This document shows, one piece after another, positions 1 through 13,000 of a stretch of DNA of 64,000 nt (position 1 is the first letter of the stretch; the number at the start of each line of letters is the position of its first letter). The notes below the pieces were generated by a model. The model was not told where the DNA came from and did not search any database. It was given only the letters and a program-made list of their open reading frames with translations. This DNA comes from Syncephalis plumigaleata (lineage: Eukaryota > Zoopagomycota > Zoopagomycetes > Zoopagales > Piptocephalidaceae): NCBI GenBank assembly GCA_025201365.1, contig JAIXMF010000003.1, forward strand, positions 930,001 through 994,000, given 5' to 3'. Made by a program: the position numbers and the translations under genes.

Positions 1-74
1 AAACGTAAAACGTATAACTCACCACGGCAACCGTTCAGATTAATGACAGTTGATGTTGAAAGCGATACAGGCAT
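1..74 (-). CDS. first exon of an unidentified gene, cut by the window edge
   Basis: On the minus strand an ATG at 74..72 opens 17 codons (MPVSLSTSTVINLNGCR) and runs into a consensus donor GTGAGT at 22..17, leaving phase 1. A possible 5' UTR intron with donor GTGAGC lies just upstream near 150. Only this one short exon can be seen, so the product cannot be named. The gene would diverge from the P-loop kinase gene and share its promoter region. It could equally be a chance ATG in a transcribed leader. Confidence 0.3.
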   Translation of the reverse strand, partial: MPVSLSTSTVINLNGCRGELYVLR

Positions 75-382
75 GGCTGCGTCATTGTATAACATAAGCC
101 TATGGCACAGAAAAGGTGTCTATTTTTACAATAACCACAATACCGCTCACCTTTGTGTTGAATGAGGTATACGTATGATATTCATTTGAACAATGGACCA
201 GGTAGCAATGATGATGATGTATGATAATGATGATGATGGTCTATGAATGTGTATCACACGCCCACACACTCACACTCAGCCACACAAATTATAATATGAC
301 GATCTCGCTCTCGCTCTCTTTTCCTTGCTTTATTCTTTACACCTCACTTACTATTTAAATACCCACATAGGTGGTTCCAGCC
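75..382. promoter_or_regulatory. intergenic region between divergent genes
   Basis: No gene is seen here. It holds a GATGAT-rich stretch near 207-240, a CACA-rich stretch near 255-285, a pyrimidine-rich tract at 301-322 and a TATA-like TATTTAAATA at 352-361, about 25 bases before the ATG at 383. Confidence 0.4.
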
Positions 383-2377
383 ATGAGTGACACCACCGCT
401 ACTACCACTACTACCACTACTGCTACTACTTTTACTACTATTCCACGCTTATCCTCCAGTAATATCTCCTATATCACGGTGGATACTACTCTAACTGGCC
501 GTGTAGCACTTGTTTGATTGTATTTTCTTGACTATTTGTAATGCAACTATAGAGTGTTTGCACTTTATTCCGTATTACTATCGTGGATATTTGTCGCCGT
601 CAACCGGGTAAACTTGCTGTTGTCGTCTTCGTAATGGAATCGTCACTGTCGCCATCTGCGCTTTCCGCTAAGCGTGGCACGTCAAAGTACGATTTCGTCA
701 AACTACGTGTTCATCTTTCCAGTCAGCATTATTACGTGCTTTCTCGATTCCTTGTCAGTCGGATGTTAATGGCCACCAAGGTAAATAGGTCTTTATTTTG
801 GTTTATAACACTCATACTAAAGAAAAAGCATTGTTGTTGGATAATATAGGTCTCAGTGTTACATGCTACGCGTATTGCTCTTGACCTTAAAAAGCGTCTA
901 GTTGATCGTGGTGCACTAGATGTGTCGCAACTAGAGTTAGAACAAGCTTTATTCCAATTGATGGCAGAGAAAGGCTACGGTCGGCATAGTATTCGATTGT
1001 TCTGGACACTTAACCGGTAAGTAGTACTAGTAGCAGCAGCAAGATACAGCAGTCTCATTCCATGTTTATTTTATCTTTTGGTTACTACAACTAATATGTA
1101 CTGCGTATAACACAGCCTTCATCATCAACGTATTCCATTGGTGATCTTGATTGGTGGTGCTGGCTCTGTAGGCAAATCAACATTAGCCACCCAATTGGCG
1201 GAACGGCTTAACCTAACGAATACACTCAAGACGGATCTTATTTGTGAGATGACACGATCTCTACTAGGGTAATAGCGGATGATGACAAATATATAGATAT
1301 AAATGTATGTACTTACTAGTATACTATTGGATTAATAGACTATCCGAGGCATGCACGATTAACACTACAGCAAGATCGTCATCATCATCGTCATCGTCAT
1401 TAGTAACAAATGAGCCAGATGCATGTGCACTAGTACGTCGTGGATTGGAAATAGAACTACGTAAATGTTTGTCTTCCGGTAAATCAGTCATTGTAGAGGG
1501 AGAGCACGTAGATGTAGCATTGTTGAACTTTGTTCTACGCTGTCTCGATGATGAATACACGAGTCGTAAGAAGAGTCGCAACACAGCCAAATCCACTTTT
1601 GTAACATCCAGTATGCGTAGACAACAGCAACAGCAGCAGCAAATGAATAACACAGAATCATTATGCAAATATCGCTCATCTCAGACTAGTTCAACGACAA
1701 CAATATGCATAGCCACTACTGCCATCGATGAAAATAGCAACAATATGGATGTCAATAGAACTTACATAAATAGTTATCCTACTATTCCAATTGATGATAC
1801 TGCTTTACTACTGGATAATGAATCTAAGCTATCTCAAGCAGCGTTATCGACAATTCATCGGCAAACTAGACTATTTGAGAATGATATACATACATCATTG
1901 AATACTGATAGTGACGATGGCGAGAAATGGTCTTGTTCTCCCGAGACATTACCCGCAAATCATAGTTATCCTTTGGACACGCCACCGCTTTCCTACTCGG
2001 AGACCGACTCGTTCGATTCCTATTCATCTTCATCGGCTTCATCCAACTGGGGTGATGAAGATGCGCCATTAGGCATTGTAGTGCCATTATTACTTACTGT
2101 AAACGATGTAACATTCCATCAAGAGCTGATAGAGGAAACGTCACGTTCATTTGGTTGGACAAGTGCTGATCCTCCCACTGATGCGAATACTAGTTGTGAA
2201 CTGCAACACAAATTAAAAAGAGAACGAACACGACAGGATATGCTGATATGTGACAATGCACGACAACCCGCACCGTTACGTCAATTCATTACAATAGTAC
2301 GTGATCGCGATACAGCTCATACGACACTTGATCGTATGCATGACACTGTATTGGCAGAGATTGCTGCAACCCTCTAG
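383..2377 (+). CDS. P-loop kinase of the 2-phosphoglycerate kinase / plant LPA1 type
   Basis: Predicted P-loop phosphotransferase related to archaeal 2-phosphoglycerate kinase and plant LOW PHYTIC ACID 1; the substrate in fungi is not known to me. The core matches LPA1 strongly: KYDFVKLRV, QHYYVLSRFLVSRML, DVSQLELEQALFQLM, then FHHQRIPLVILIGG and Walker A GGAGSVGKST followed by ATQLAERLNL. Exons end at 780, 1016 and 1268 and restart at 850, 1116 and 1339; all have GT-AG borders. The last exon carries the RRGLEIELRKCLSSGKSVIVEG region, a poly-Gln run, a long Ser/Asp-rich insert, and a VVPLLLTVND strand as in LPA1. The N-terminus is uncertain: the ATG at 383 joins in frame through a 50 bp intron (503-552, donor GTAGCA) to a Thr-rich leader, while ATG 634 gives a shorter start that would lose conserved-looking sequence. 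Confidence 0.8.
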
Positions 2378-2659
2378 ATGGATTAACACGCACGCACACG
2401 CACACACGCGTGTTACTTGTTATTATTTACTATTTATATTTATTGTATTAAAGCGATTAAGTTGAATAACTATAATAATGATAGATGTACTAAAGTCGTG
2501 TAAACAACTCAATGTGCACTTGATTTGTAATTGTGGATTAACACGTCATTCTCATTTGAGTGTCAATTTCCCGTTTCTACCGAACTCCTTTACAATACTC
2601 GTTGTTACTTTCTGTTCCATACACTACTACTACTATTATTATTATACAACTGATCAAGT

Positions 2660-5107
2660 ATGGAACCACCTGGACCTGAATATGAACTAGTCACTCGTGG
2701 TAAGGCTATACTTATACTATTGGTTTGTTGGTTGCTTTAACAAAGTGCTTTCTATACATTTATAGATTTCAAAGGGAATAGACGTGCTGCGAAATGGCAA
2801 AGTAGAATGCTAGCCATATTCTGTGGCTCGCTACTATTGGGCGTGCCTCTTTGGTGGCAGACCACACGTGTGTATCGTGCTAACCTGCCACTAGATGCCA
2901 TGGGTATATGGGGTCAATGGAGTAAGGTACTAGTGAATGATGAATAAACGGTAGCCTATGCTGCATACTAACTACTATTAATGGAGTAGGAGACGAACTT
3001 TAACTTCTCCTTGAGAGTCAACCTACATGCCATACTATCCGATACAAAGCAACGAGAACAGTTTAATGAACGGAAAACAGAGTGGAGCAGTCAAGTGGAC
3101 GATCGTTTACGACAGTTGATGGTGCAGCCAGCAGGAAATCATCACATACAAACGAATAATACCATCATGGAGAACAGCATCGATCCAACAACAGCATGGC
3201 AGACAACAGTGGATTTGAACGTGGATCTAGCACCGGAGCAATGGCAATTAGATAAAGGTATATATTATATTGTTCTTTATGCATATTAAACTGATAGGCT
3301 AATCTAATACTGAATAATAGTGATGCAACAAGTAACAGAGCAGAATGACAAGTTCGGACATTATACTATCTATATTGAACCACATCCGAATGTATTGCAG
3401 CCAGAATTGACATTCAACGTCGATAGAACTGTTGGTATTCGAGTGAATAACCTTAGTGTTGGTAAGTAAACGGATTAAGAATAGCAATACGGGTTAACTC
3501 AATTAAATCAAACTAGATATGATAAGTGATATACTGGCAGCTATTTTATTCCAGGATGTTCTCATGCTACGCAACGAATTAATACGAGCAAATGATAATA
3601 ATGCTAAGGAACAGGTTAGTAGATGTATGCTATAATCAATACAAGTCATGCTAAATGTAAGGAAACAATGACATGATTACATTATAGATGAGTGTTGATG
3701 AGATGCGAGTATTTCCACCATCGCGTAATTATCAAATAATGTTTGCACTTATGAATGAGGATCCAAGCAGTCGTATTGTTAATTGGGAGATCGAATCTGG
3801 CATTGGTAGTAAGTTTGTTAGTATCAAGCACTACTAGTCAATAATAACTAATGGTAGTGCATTGTTATTACAGCATGGTTGGGACCATTCTTTAAACGAT
3901 TATCACCTGTACTGAATGCTACGATTCTAACACAGGTACAACATTATGCGACATTGGAATTACAACCGGCTGAGCGAACATCAAGTACCGGTGAAACTGA
4001 ACGCTACTTGACCTCTGAGAAACTGGGCAACTTTATCAATTCTGCCGAATGGAATCTTGGTATGCTGTATTATTATAATGTATACATTTATATACTAATT
4101 AGACATGATAACAATACAGCATCCGTCGTATCTAATGATCCAACCATTCATATGTTAGTGTACACACCATCTCCCAGTAATGGCCGTATTTATTTATTGG
4201 ATGCAGCAAGTAAGTATACATGAACATTGATGAATCTACATTAACCATGACTAATTATATAAAAAAAGATACCAGACTACCATTGAATGCATTCCTTATT
4301 CCGCAATGGGGTGGTGTTGTAATCGAGAATCCTTCTAATGAACGTGGAGCACAAGGAGAACTCGAATTGCTAACGGTTGATCGACTTCAACCGATTATGG
4401 AGATATTCCTATCGCAATTACGTGATTTACTAGGTGTACGCAATGGTCAGCCATTATTGTCCAAGGTAATTGATACCATTAGTATTATCTATTGACCATA
4501 ATAGCTAACAAGTAGTGCAACAATATAATTAGAATAATGACTGGCAAGTGGAGTACATTCCATCGAAACAGTATGGCGTAACAGACTGGGAGTTGGATAG
4601 CCTGCTAAGACGAAGACTTGGTCAGCGAGTTATTAGCGCGATAACTACACTACAGTCATTAGTCCGTCTAGTAACGAGCATTGAAAGTATGCCAATCGAG
4701 GATCATATCAAAACAAAGGTAATAATCGCATTTTACAATCAAGAATAGTCAATACTAATGAATGATGATCTAGGTGTATGATGTATTGGAACATCTAGCA
4801 CAAGTAAGTCGACTAGCAATCATTTACACACTGGTAGATGATGTCTATAACGATTTACATATTACTTATGATTTAGGTACGACAACTTTTATCGAATGGT
4901 GATCTGGTGAATGGATTCCAAGCGGCTACACGTGCTGCCGAACTAGCTGAAGCAGCATTCTTTGACCATACGATGGTGGCTCAGCTCTACTTTCCTGATG
5001 AACACAAGTTTGCCGTGTACATGCCGCTATTCGTGCCTATTGCTGTGCCAATAGTAATGGCCCTATTACGTGAACTCAGGGGTATTAAGAAGAGGCGATC
5101 AACGTAG
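2660..5107 (+). CDS. GPI17: GPI transamidase subunit PIG-S / Gpi17
   Basis: Non-catalytic subunit of the ER GPI transamidase, which attaches GPI anchors to proteins. The start MEPPGPEYELVTR lies in a 40-base first exon, then GT-AG introns split the gene into about ten exons (first breaks at 2700-2765 and 2927-2989). Family signs are an N-terminal membrane segment soon after the start (exon at 2766), a large lumenal region with PSRNYQIMFALMNEDP and the block WLGPFFKRLSPVLNATILTQ, the NAFLIPQWGGVVI strand (near 4280-4325), and a C-terminal membrane segment (near 5010-5070) followed by a basic tail RGIKKRRST. Every exon joins in frame, so this gene is intact, unlike several neighbours. The length of about 600 residues is usual for the family. 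Confidence 0.92.
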
Positions 5108-5596
5108 TAATAACCGAATGGTAAACACATAGGAGGAAAGGAAGGAAGAGAGTATATGTATCCAATCAATTAAATAAAGTCAACTTGCAGTATGACACCA
5201 TTCGACTTGTAACATTTACACAACACTAATACATATAAAAGGGGTGTAAGTATACATAAATGTATATGTGTAGGAAAAGGACGAACTAACAATGAAGGTA
5301 TAGTTGGTAATAGAGAACGCTAATGTGGTATTATATATATAACAATAGGATGTATGTATATGAATGTGTGACTATTTATTACACGCGATTATTAGAAATG
5401 AATAACCAGTAATGGTTGTATTACTGTGGGATAAACTCCTTTAATTATTCTGTAGAATTATGCCATTTACAAGTCACTCTTGGCATCATGTGGCTGTCCT
5501 GTATTTGCGAAACTAGGGATAAGCAATGCATAACAACAAGACTTGCCTAGATGTTGTCGTTTCTATTCGTCGAGCAAGTTATTCCTCGCCAGTATC
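5108..5596. other. intergenic, convergent-free spacer
   Basis: Downstream of PIG-S and upstream of the peptidase gene on the same strand. AT-rich, with short TA runs near 5332-5340. No gene or clear control site is seen. Confidence 0.4.
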
Positions 5597-8281
5597 ATGA
5601 CAATCACCAAGCAAGTACCCGGTCCTGCTCTCGCTACGAGTAGCAACGATGCTATTACGGATCAACCGAAATTGCATCCACTTACTATCGAGCAAGTGGC
5701 ATCACTGCCGCATATTCATAATCTGGCAGTGTCACCAGATGGGTGTCAGCTAGCCTATAGCCAGCATCGATATTGCACTACAAGAAATAAACATAGTAGA
5801 AATCTATGCTTAGTAGATATTAGTGGCAATACTAGTAACGGCAAACGAACAGTAATACATCTCACCGACTCGTCTATCTTTGATGCTATCGATGACAATC
5901 CATTCTGGATAGATGATAGAACTGTAGGATTTCTATCCGCACGTAGCGGCTATTGTCAATTATGGACGGCAACTCTGCCAAGGGATCGTAGTAGACTAGT
6001 CGATCAGAATGGATCATGCCATATCAAACAATTGTCGCATTGGCTCGGCAATATCTTGACGGCGCAATATCATCGAGCAACGCGTACCCTAGTGTTTTCA
6101 GCCATGATCTACAAGGAGAGGGGTTTAAACGATACCACGCATATGATACGCGTCATGCCATTGCAAGCTAAAGACTCGGGTGTAGTCTACGATCGGTTGT
6201 ACGTGCGACAATGGGATCGATATATAGACGGTAGACGACAGAAATTATTTGCCATTCGTGTTAAGCAGTCGTTGCTATATGGTTATCAAATTGATGGCGA
6301 ACCTATCGATTTGATGGCCAATTACGATAGTCTGGTAGGTATGTCTACACAGTCAATGATGACTCCATTCTAATGTAAGATAAATGCTAGGAATGCCCAT
6401 CATATCCATTTGGTAGTCTACAAGATTATACAATATCACCCGACGGTAATTATCATCAAGCAGATACATCACTCGTTGCACACATGTATATATAACTCGT
6501 GATGATGTTAATGAATAGGCAAAGAAGTGGCATTTGTTGCAAAAGTATCAGCACTAGATCAAGCGTGGAGTACACAGTCTGATATTTACGTAGTGTCACT
6601 AGACGAGACAACTCGAATACGCAAGTTAACCATCGATAATCGGGGTGCTTGTTCCAAGCCAGTCTACTCGCCTGATGGCAAACAATTAGCATGGCTACAA
6701 ATGCTGCATCATGGTTACGAGTCGGACTGTAATCGAATAATGCTAATGACACGACATGAGCACACTAATAACGGTGGTGGCCGTAATCATCAATTACCCG
6801 TAAGGCTTAAACGACAAATCAATGTAGAATGGGATCGTAGTCCCCTTGAACTCGTGTGGACTACGGATAGTCGGTCACTTTTAGTAACTGCCGACCACTT
6901 AGGTAGTAGGTGTATTTTTCGCATTAATGCTCGATCTGGAGATGTGCAACAACTTACTCGATGTGGTTATAGCGAGGGTATCACCATTATCGATGAGCAT
7001 CGACTATTATTCTTGCAAAGTAGATCAACACAACCTACGGAATTATACGTGCTACACTTCAATGACATCGAACTAGATGACACGATCAAGTTGCAATCAC
7101 CCATGTCAAGCGTATACATTGAGCAAATCACGCATATGAATAAGCAAATAATGAAGACAACGGCATTATCAGAATTTGAAGGTTTCTGGTTCACAGGCGC
7201 AAATGATGATCGAGTACATGGCTGGCTAGTAAGACCATTCGACTTTAATGCCACTCAACAATATCCGGTTGTCCTATTAATTCATGGTAGTCATTATTGT
7301 TGCTGTTATTGTCTAGTAATTGCACGCTTATTTAACAATGATCTAGGTGGTCCGCAAGGAGCATGGAGTGATAATTTTCATTATCGATGGAATGCCAATC
7401 TATTTGCGGCGAATGGATTTGCTGTGGTGGCCATTAATCCGCATGGATCAACGGGATACGGTCAGAGATTTACCGATTCCATTCAGAATCAATGGGGCGG
7501 GTGGGCGTATGATGATCTAATGACGGGCCTAGACTACGCGCTAGATTGCTACCCGTTTCTCGATGTCGATCGCATGTGTGCTATTGGTGCCAGCTACGGT
7601 GGCTACATGGTCAACTGGATCAACGGACATACCCATCGATTCCGCTGTCTTGTTAGTCAAGCGGGTATTTTCAACACATTGATGAGCTACTATCATACGG
7701 ATGAGCTCTTTTTCCCGAGCATGAGGTAGCATGGGTTGTAAACGTAAAGCGACAATACTGACTAACGTCATATTATATATATGCATAAATTAATTAGTTT
7801 GGTGGACTTCCTTGGAACAATACGGAGAATTATACGCGATGGTCCCCTGACAATCATGTTGCTCAATGGCGAACACCGACACTTGTCATTCACGGAGGAA
7901 AAGGTATGTGACGTGCACACAATAGCAATTACAAGTAATCTAATCTAATGAATACGTGCACGTTAGATTATCGTGTCGATATCAGTCATAGTAAGTATTC
8001 ATTTATTAGGCAATCAAGATTATTAACTAGTAATACGTTTAAATATTAGGTATTGCGACATTTACTGCGTTACAACGTCGTAATATTCCATCTCGATTCT
8101 TCTACTTTCCCGATGAAGGACATTGGATTACAAAATCAGCGCAAGTATATAATGATAGTAATACTATGCATGCATGACTGATTTGATGTTTAGTAACTTC
8201 TTACGATGGTTCCGCGAGATTATTGGCTGGATCACGTATCATACGAGGAAAGAGCGTAGTAGTGCAATTGTTGACGTGTAA
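5597..8281 (+). CDS. S9 family serine peptidase, dipeptidyl-peptidase 5 type
   Basis: Prolyl-oligopeptidase superfamily peptidase (S9C; DPP5/acylaminoacyl-peptidase type) that removes dipeptides or blocked residues from peptides. The N-terminal half is a beta-propeller with repeated VSPDG, YSPDG and TISPDG motifs. The C-terminal half is an alpha/beta hydrolase: [22 protein letters not shown], nucleophile elbow GASYGGYM, Asp in HGGKDYRVD and His in DEGHWI. Exons are split by GT-AG introns, including one inside LIHG-GPQG (7288-7345) and one before FGGLPWNN (ending 7799). The start ATG 5597 is the first in frame; no signal peptide is obvious, so it may be cytosolic. Odd: the run of five T at 7709-7713 is one base short of the frame needed for the family pattern FFPEHE-FGGLPW across the next intron. 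I take this as a sequence error or a recent break. Confidence 0.88.
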
Positions 8282-8372
8282 CACTTGGATTATTGCCACA
8301 ATATCATACATGTACGGATGAATGAATGAATGGATGTGATTTATTTAGTTTCTCTTAAGATTGTAAATGATG

Positions 8373-9469
8373 CTATATATCTACATCTATTTTGTTCGTT
8401 GTATCAATCCAATTACACGCTATTCGACATGTTTGCATAAGTAAATAATAAATGCTACTACTACTATTACTATTATCGTTTACTTTCATTCGTATTGACA
8501 TTTCCTTGGAAATCGTAAATGTGTCGGGTAGTGGCACGGTAAATTCAGATAGTTTCAGTCCTGTAACATTGGCTATCCATGGTATACTAAAGTCGCTTCG
8601 TTCGTAGTAACCGACCGATCCTTCCGCTCCACATTGCGTAGCATTCTCGTCAATCGTATTGGCACCAAATTAGTAAGGCCCACTTGTATCCAGAAATGCG
8701 ACAGGCTACTATTATTACTATTATGTTGTTATTGCCGCTAGAACTAGCGATTTGACGAGAATTGGTCCGCCCGAATCACCCTGACACGTATCCTTACCGG
8801 GTATGATACCAGCGCACAAGAGCTGATCCTTATGCCGGGATACTCGGGGTAACCCTTGGTGCAAATAGTACTGTTGGTACCTGTAATGCTCACACTTTGT
8901 AGAAAGGACGACTTTCTATTCTCCTCGTCGCTACCCCAGCCAATGACGGTGTACACCTGATCCGTGGTAAATCGACTGCAATCTCGTAATAATCGAATGG
9001 ATTGTACCTTATTGGTGAGATTAAGCGGTTCGGCAAGCTCAATCAATCCTTCATCAAACAGGACATCGCTATAGTTATACCTTGGATGTGGAATGGTCCG
9101 TTTAGCCAGAACAGGCTTGATCATCGCACTTTGTGTATTGCCTATATTCAAGGCAACATGCGATACTTCAAACTTTGTGGTTGTATTTCTTTTCCGCGAT
9201 TCCTCTCCATCCACTAAGCAGTGAGCGGCTGTCAATACCCAGCGATTGTTAATAATGGTGCCACCACAAGAATTACGCTTATTTATGTGGATATTGACGG
9301 CAAATGGATACTTTGTAATCTCAGACTTTGTACCACCGGCAATCTTTACTATCATTGTACGAGGAGATGCTGTAACATTTGGAAATCGACCAAGTAGAAT
9401 GATCGTGTTTACCAGCAACAATGGAAGTAATATCACCTGGTCAAACCGTAATGCGAATGTAAACAGCAT
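8373..9469 (-). CDS. secreted trypsin-like serine protease (S1), frame broken near the C-terminus
   Basis: Chymotrypsin-fold protease. ATG 9469 is followed by a hydrophobic signal peptide and a short propeptide, then the activation site KIAGG in place of IVGG. TAAHC carries the catalytic His, FDEGLIEL the Asp, and CQGDSGGP (near 8770) the Ser, so the triad is complete. Disulfide cysteines fit the fold. No introns are seen. The frame changes about four times between 8640 and 8835: near 8830 (AA where AAA fits), twice in the Asn-rich stretch near 8700-8750, and near 8671 (TTT where one more T fits). Beyond them a coherent reading resumes (TNFGANTIDENATQCG) and ends at TAG 8375..8373. This is either a recent pseudogene or uncorrected sequence. 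It is convergent with the DPP5 gene, 91 bases away. A secreted protease suits a parasitic or saprotrophic fungus. Confidence 0.8.
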
Positions 9470-10075
9470 GGCGTGCACACGATTGATTTATGTTTGTACG
9501 AAAAAACAATGCGATGAACGAATAGAAGATATGCCAGATATGCAATAGTGCCACAAGAGTTGACAATGCTACGAATGTAATAATGCTGAAATGCAGATAT
9601 CTTCGGATGATGATGATGCAGTAAAGTAGATGCGCTTGCTTAATGGGCAATTGAATGCTGCTAGTTGTGCTATTCGAGGCAACGTATATTTAAATGTTCA
9701 ATTGCTTCCATACATTATAGTATCGAATAAAGAACAAGGAAACTGGTCATACCGCACCATCACTAGTATGCCTTTGTAATAATGTTACTACAAGTCTTTG
9801 TTTGATGAGTATTTTTATTCTTGATTCTACAATCCGACCATTGCCAACACGGCCACAATACCTTTGTTATATCGTTGGTACTAGTCGATGAGGCCTTTAC
9901 TATCGACGTTGTTTACCCTGTCACCGATTAGCGATAGAGAAGTCGTATAACTAAATGATTTGTAGCACACGTATACATGTATAGATGCAATTACTTCAAA
10001 AATACATATTGTTTATTTTAATAAAATAGAATAGAATAGAATTAATCTCATGTCGATAATATACGATAGTGATAT
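9470..10075. other. intergenic
   Basis: Upstream of the trypsin gene and downstream of CYK3. It is AT-rich, with an AATAG-type short repeat near 10020-10042 close to the CYK3 3' end. No gene is seen. Confidence 0.4.
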
Positions 10076-13000
10076 TTATTTTTTGGGTTTCGGTCCATCC
10101 TTGCACTGATACTGAGCAATAGTCGGCTTGCCATCTTTCTCCGTGTGATAGATAAGTGACCATGTACCGCCCTCCTTAATGGTGATCGATAGCACGTAGC
10201 CTTGATCGTTCGGGTAGTAGGCAAAGTTATGCTCACGCGTTGATGGTGCACGTAGCGATAACTTTTTATGTTGATGATCACTCACTGCTTGCACACGGAA
10301 GGTATACGTCTGACCGTTGCGTAACTCCAAATCAAGTGGTTCACGAATGTAGAATTCATGCGGTGTCGGAAATAGTTGTACAAAGTCGGGTGGATCATAC
10401 TGACCGCGATGCTTCATTCGAATAACAAATGCCAATGGTAAACTAGTCGTGCCAAGCTTATCTTGAATCGACTATCATCATCATCATCATCATCATCGAT
10501 TATTATTCACTTCTAATGAATATAGTAATGCACTTACGAAATCAGGTGGACCCACGTAGACTTTTAGAAATCCACGAACCGGATTACCCTTGAGTCGAAC
10601 GAGAATACGCGCGAATCGTCTGCCATCTCGTATGAAGCACTGGGTGAGTGCGCGTGTTTTAGCCTGCGTGCCTACTAGCTCAACTTCGGCGAAACAGCGT
10701 ATACCATCCGCCAAACCAAATGCCACCTGTGCCGACTCCTGATCGCGTAGCTCAATCTGATTGTGCGTAAAGCGGAATAGATCGACCTCATGATCAAAGT
10801 AGGCACCCTTAACAAATGGAAGGGCACGGAACAGTGCAGGCGATATTGGCGGTTGCAAGTATTGATGGCTTGGATCGGCGGGAAAGTGCGTGTAGGCAAG
10901 TTCATTCGGTGGTGTAAGGAAATACTGGTATTGAGTACCGTCTTTTGGATTATTCCATGGATGAGATGCCACCGCTAATGCAATATCAATGAAACGATAT
11001 TCACCATCAATACGCACTAGTATCGCATTAGATTAGTAAGTACGATAAAAATGTAATCAAACTGTAAAGAATAAATACACGCATAATACTACCAACATTC
11101 CAGCTATGATTAGGAGGTGGCAATCGATTAGAGTCCAGTTCATCCTTTGGATCTAATGGTAATCAATGTCAGTAACAACATAGATATATCTATCTATTAT
11201 TCTCTACTTACCCTTAAGATATCCCCTTACTATACCCGAATGAATACCCGCTGTAGTTGCCATTTTATGGAATAGTAATGCAAATCCATCTTTGGAGCAG
11301 CAACGATCTCTAAGTGTAGACTCGGCCGTTTCCAAATCAGATCTCACCGATGGCATTGGATCTTCGTTGGCGGATATACCCGTACGTACACGTCGATTCT
11401 CGCCTCCTTCTCCATCACCGGATAATCGCATGTACTTTATATTCTCGGTCATCCAAATGAAAATGGCACGTACACGTTGTAGATCGGTACGGAATGGACG
11501 AGCGAGGAATTTCATAGTTAATACATCGACGGTGATCGAGTGACTGATATGTTGTATATTCTTGACGTATTTATCGACTGCTCCCAGATCCGTACCTAAT
11601 TGCTTGTAGTTAATAAATGATAACCTATTTATATATATATATACTTGCCACTAAAATCGATACCATCGAATGACATATCCCGTACATTAACCATTGACTA
11701 AACTTCAACACTAGTTAGTAATAATAATCATGTCAATGTTATGGAATCCTCACCTTAGTAGCTGTATCGAATTCTCTTTGCCAGTATAAGGAACCTGTCC
11801 TGGAATATGTAAAGGCATCTGGTTTGACGCTGTCATATTCGTATTACTACCAAGTGCTGATGGTGGTGCCGGATGACTTAGTTCGTTCATTTCCGCTTGA
11901 GTTAGAATGAAACTACCCGGACCTGATGCATTAGGTACATTGGGTATTTTAGGTGAAGTGGGAATAGTAGCTGTAATTGGAGAAGGATAAGCGGGTCTAT
12001 TGCTTGTATTAGCTAGTCCATTACGTACTACACCATTTGATGTAGGAATACCGTTATTATTGCTGTTGCCATTTACCCGTGGTATACCAATTACTGAACT
12101 AATAACAGATTTTGGTGGTTTTGGTAGTAATATAGGTGGACTAATATTACCATTACTATTGTTACTAATATTGCTGCTCATTATTCCAGCATTAGGCAAT
12201 GAATAGTGTCGATCCTTCTTAGGTGGTTGTGGTAATGGACGAGCAGGATTCGGTAGAACTGATAGTGTAGATCCATTAACTGGTATACCAGCTGATATGG
12301 AATGACGCTGTTGATGCATTGGAGGTAATGCATCAGTAATACTGACCATATTCCATATTTGTGGTTCAGGCATCGACATGTGCGGTATCTGTTGCTGCTG
12401 CTGCTGCTGCTGTTGCTGTTGTACTTGTGGTTGTTGTATATGTTGTTGCTGCTGTTGATAGGTCAGTGTAGGTGATTGTGGTGTACTAATACGACCATGC
12501 ATTTGTGCCGTATTATTTGTAGTCTTACTACTACTGGTTACTACTGCAGGTAATGATAATCGTTTGCTATTCAATTGATTTGTAATGGGTGGCTGTGGTT
12601 TAGATTAATAATTTCCGGTAGGCGTGGTAGATTGTGCATGACAGGAGGAAAGGCAAGACGATGTCCCACCATAGAGACACTGTCGTCAGGTGAGATGGTG
12701 TCTACCACGGAGAATGGCTGATGTACAGTACGATTTGGATGTTGCTGCTCCACAACCGATGCCAACTCTCTTCCCACTGCAGTATTTGGTAGATTTGGTA
12801 GTGGTCTATCGGCACGAGACACCTTTGACGATATCGATCCTGACAATGGTAGTGGTGGCGGTGGTAATGGACGATCAGTTAAGCCTTCCGCTTCCATGGC
12901 AGCTTCTTGCATTAATTGCAATAGATCATCTTGAATATTGGCTTCAAACTGTGGACTATTACTATGATCATTCATGTCAGGTGGGCCCATCATACTTAGA

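Noticed and set aside
10474-10498. Regular short repeat, considered as a CRISPR-like array
   Set aside because: A plain CAT microsatellite within an intron; no spacers.
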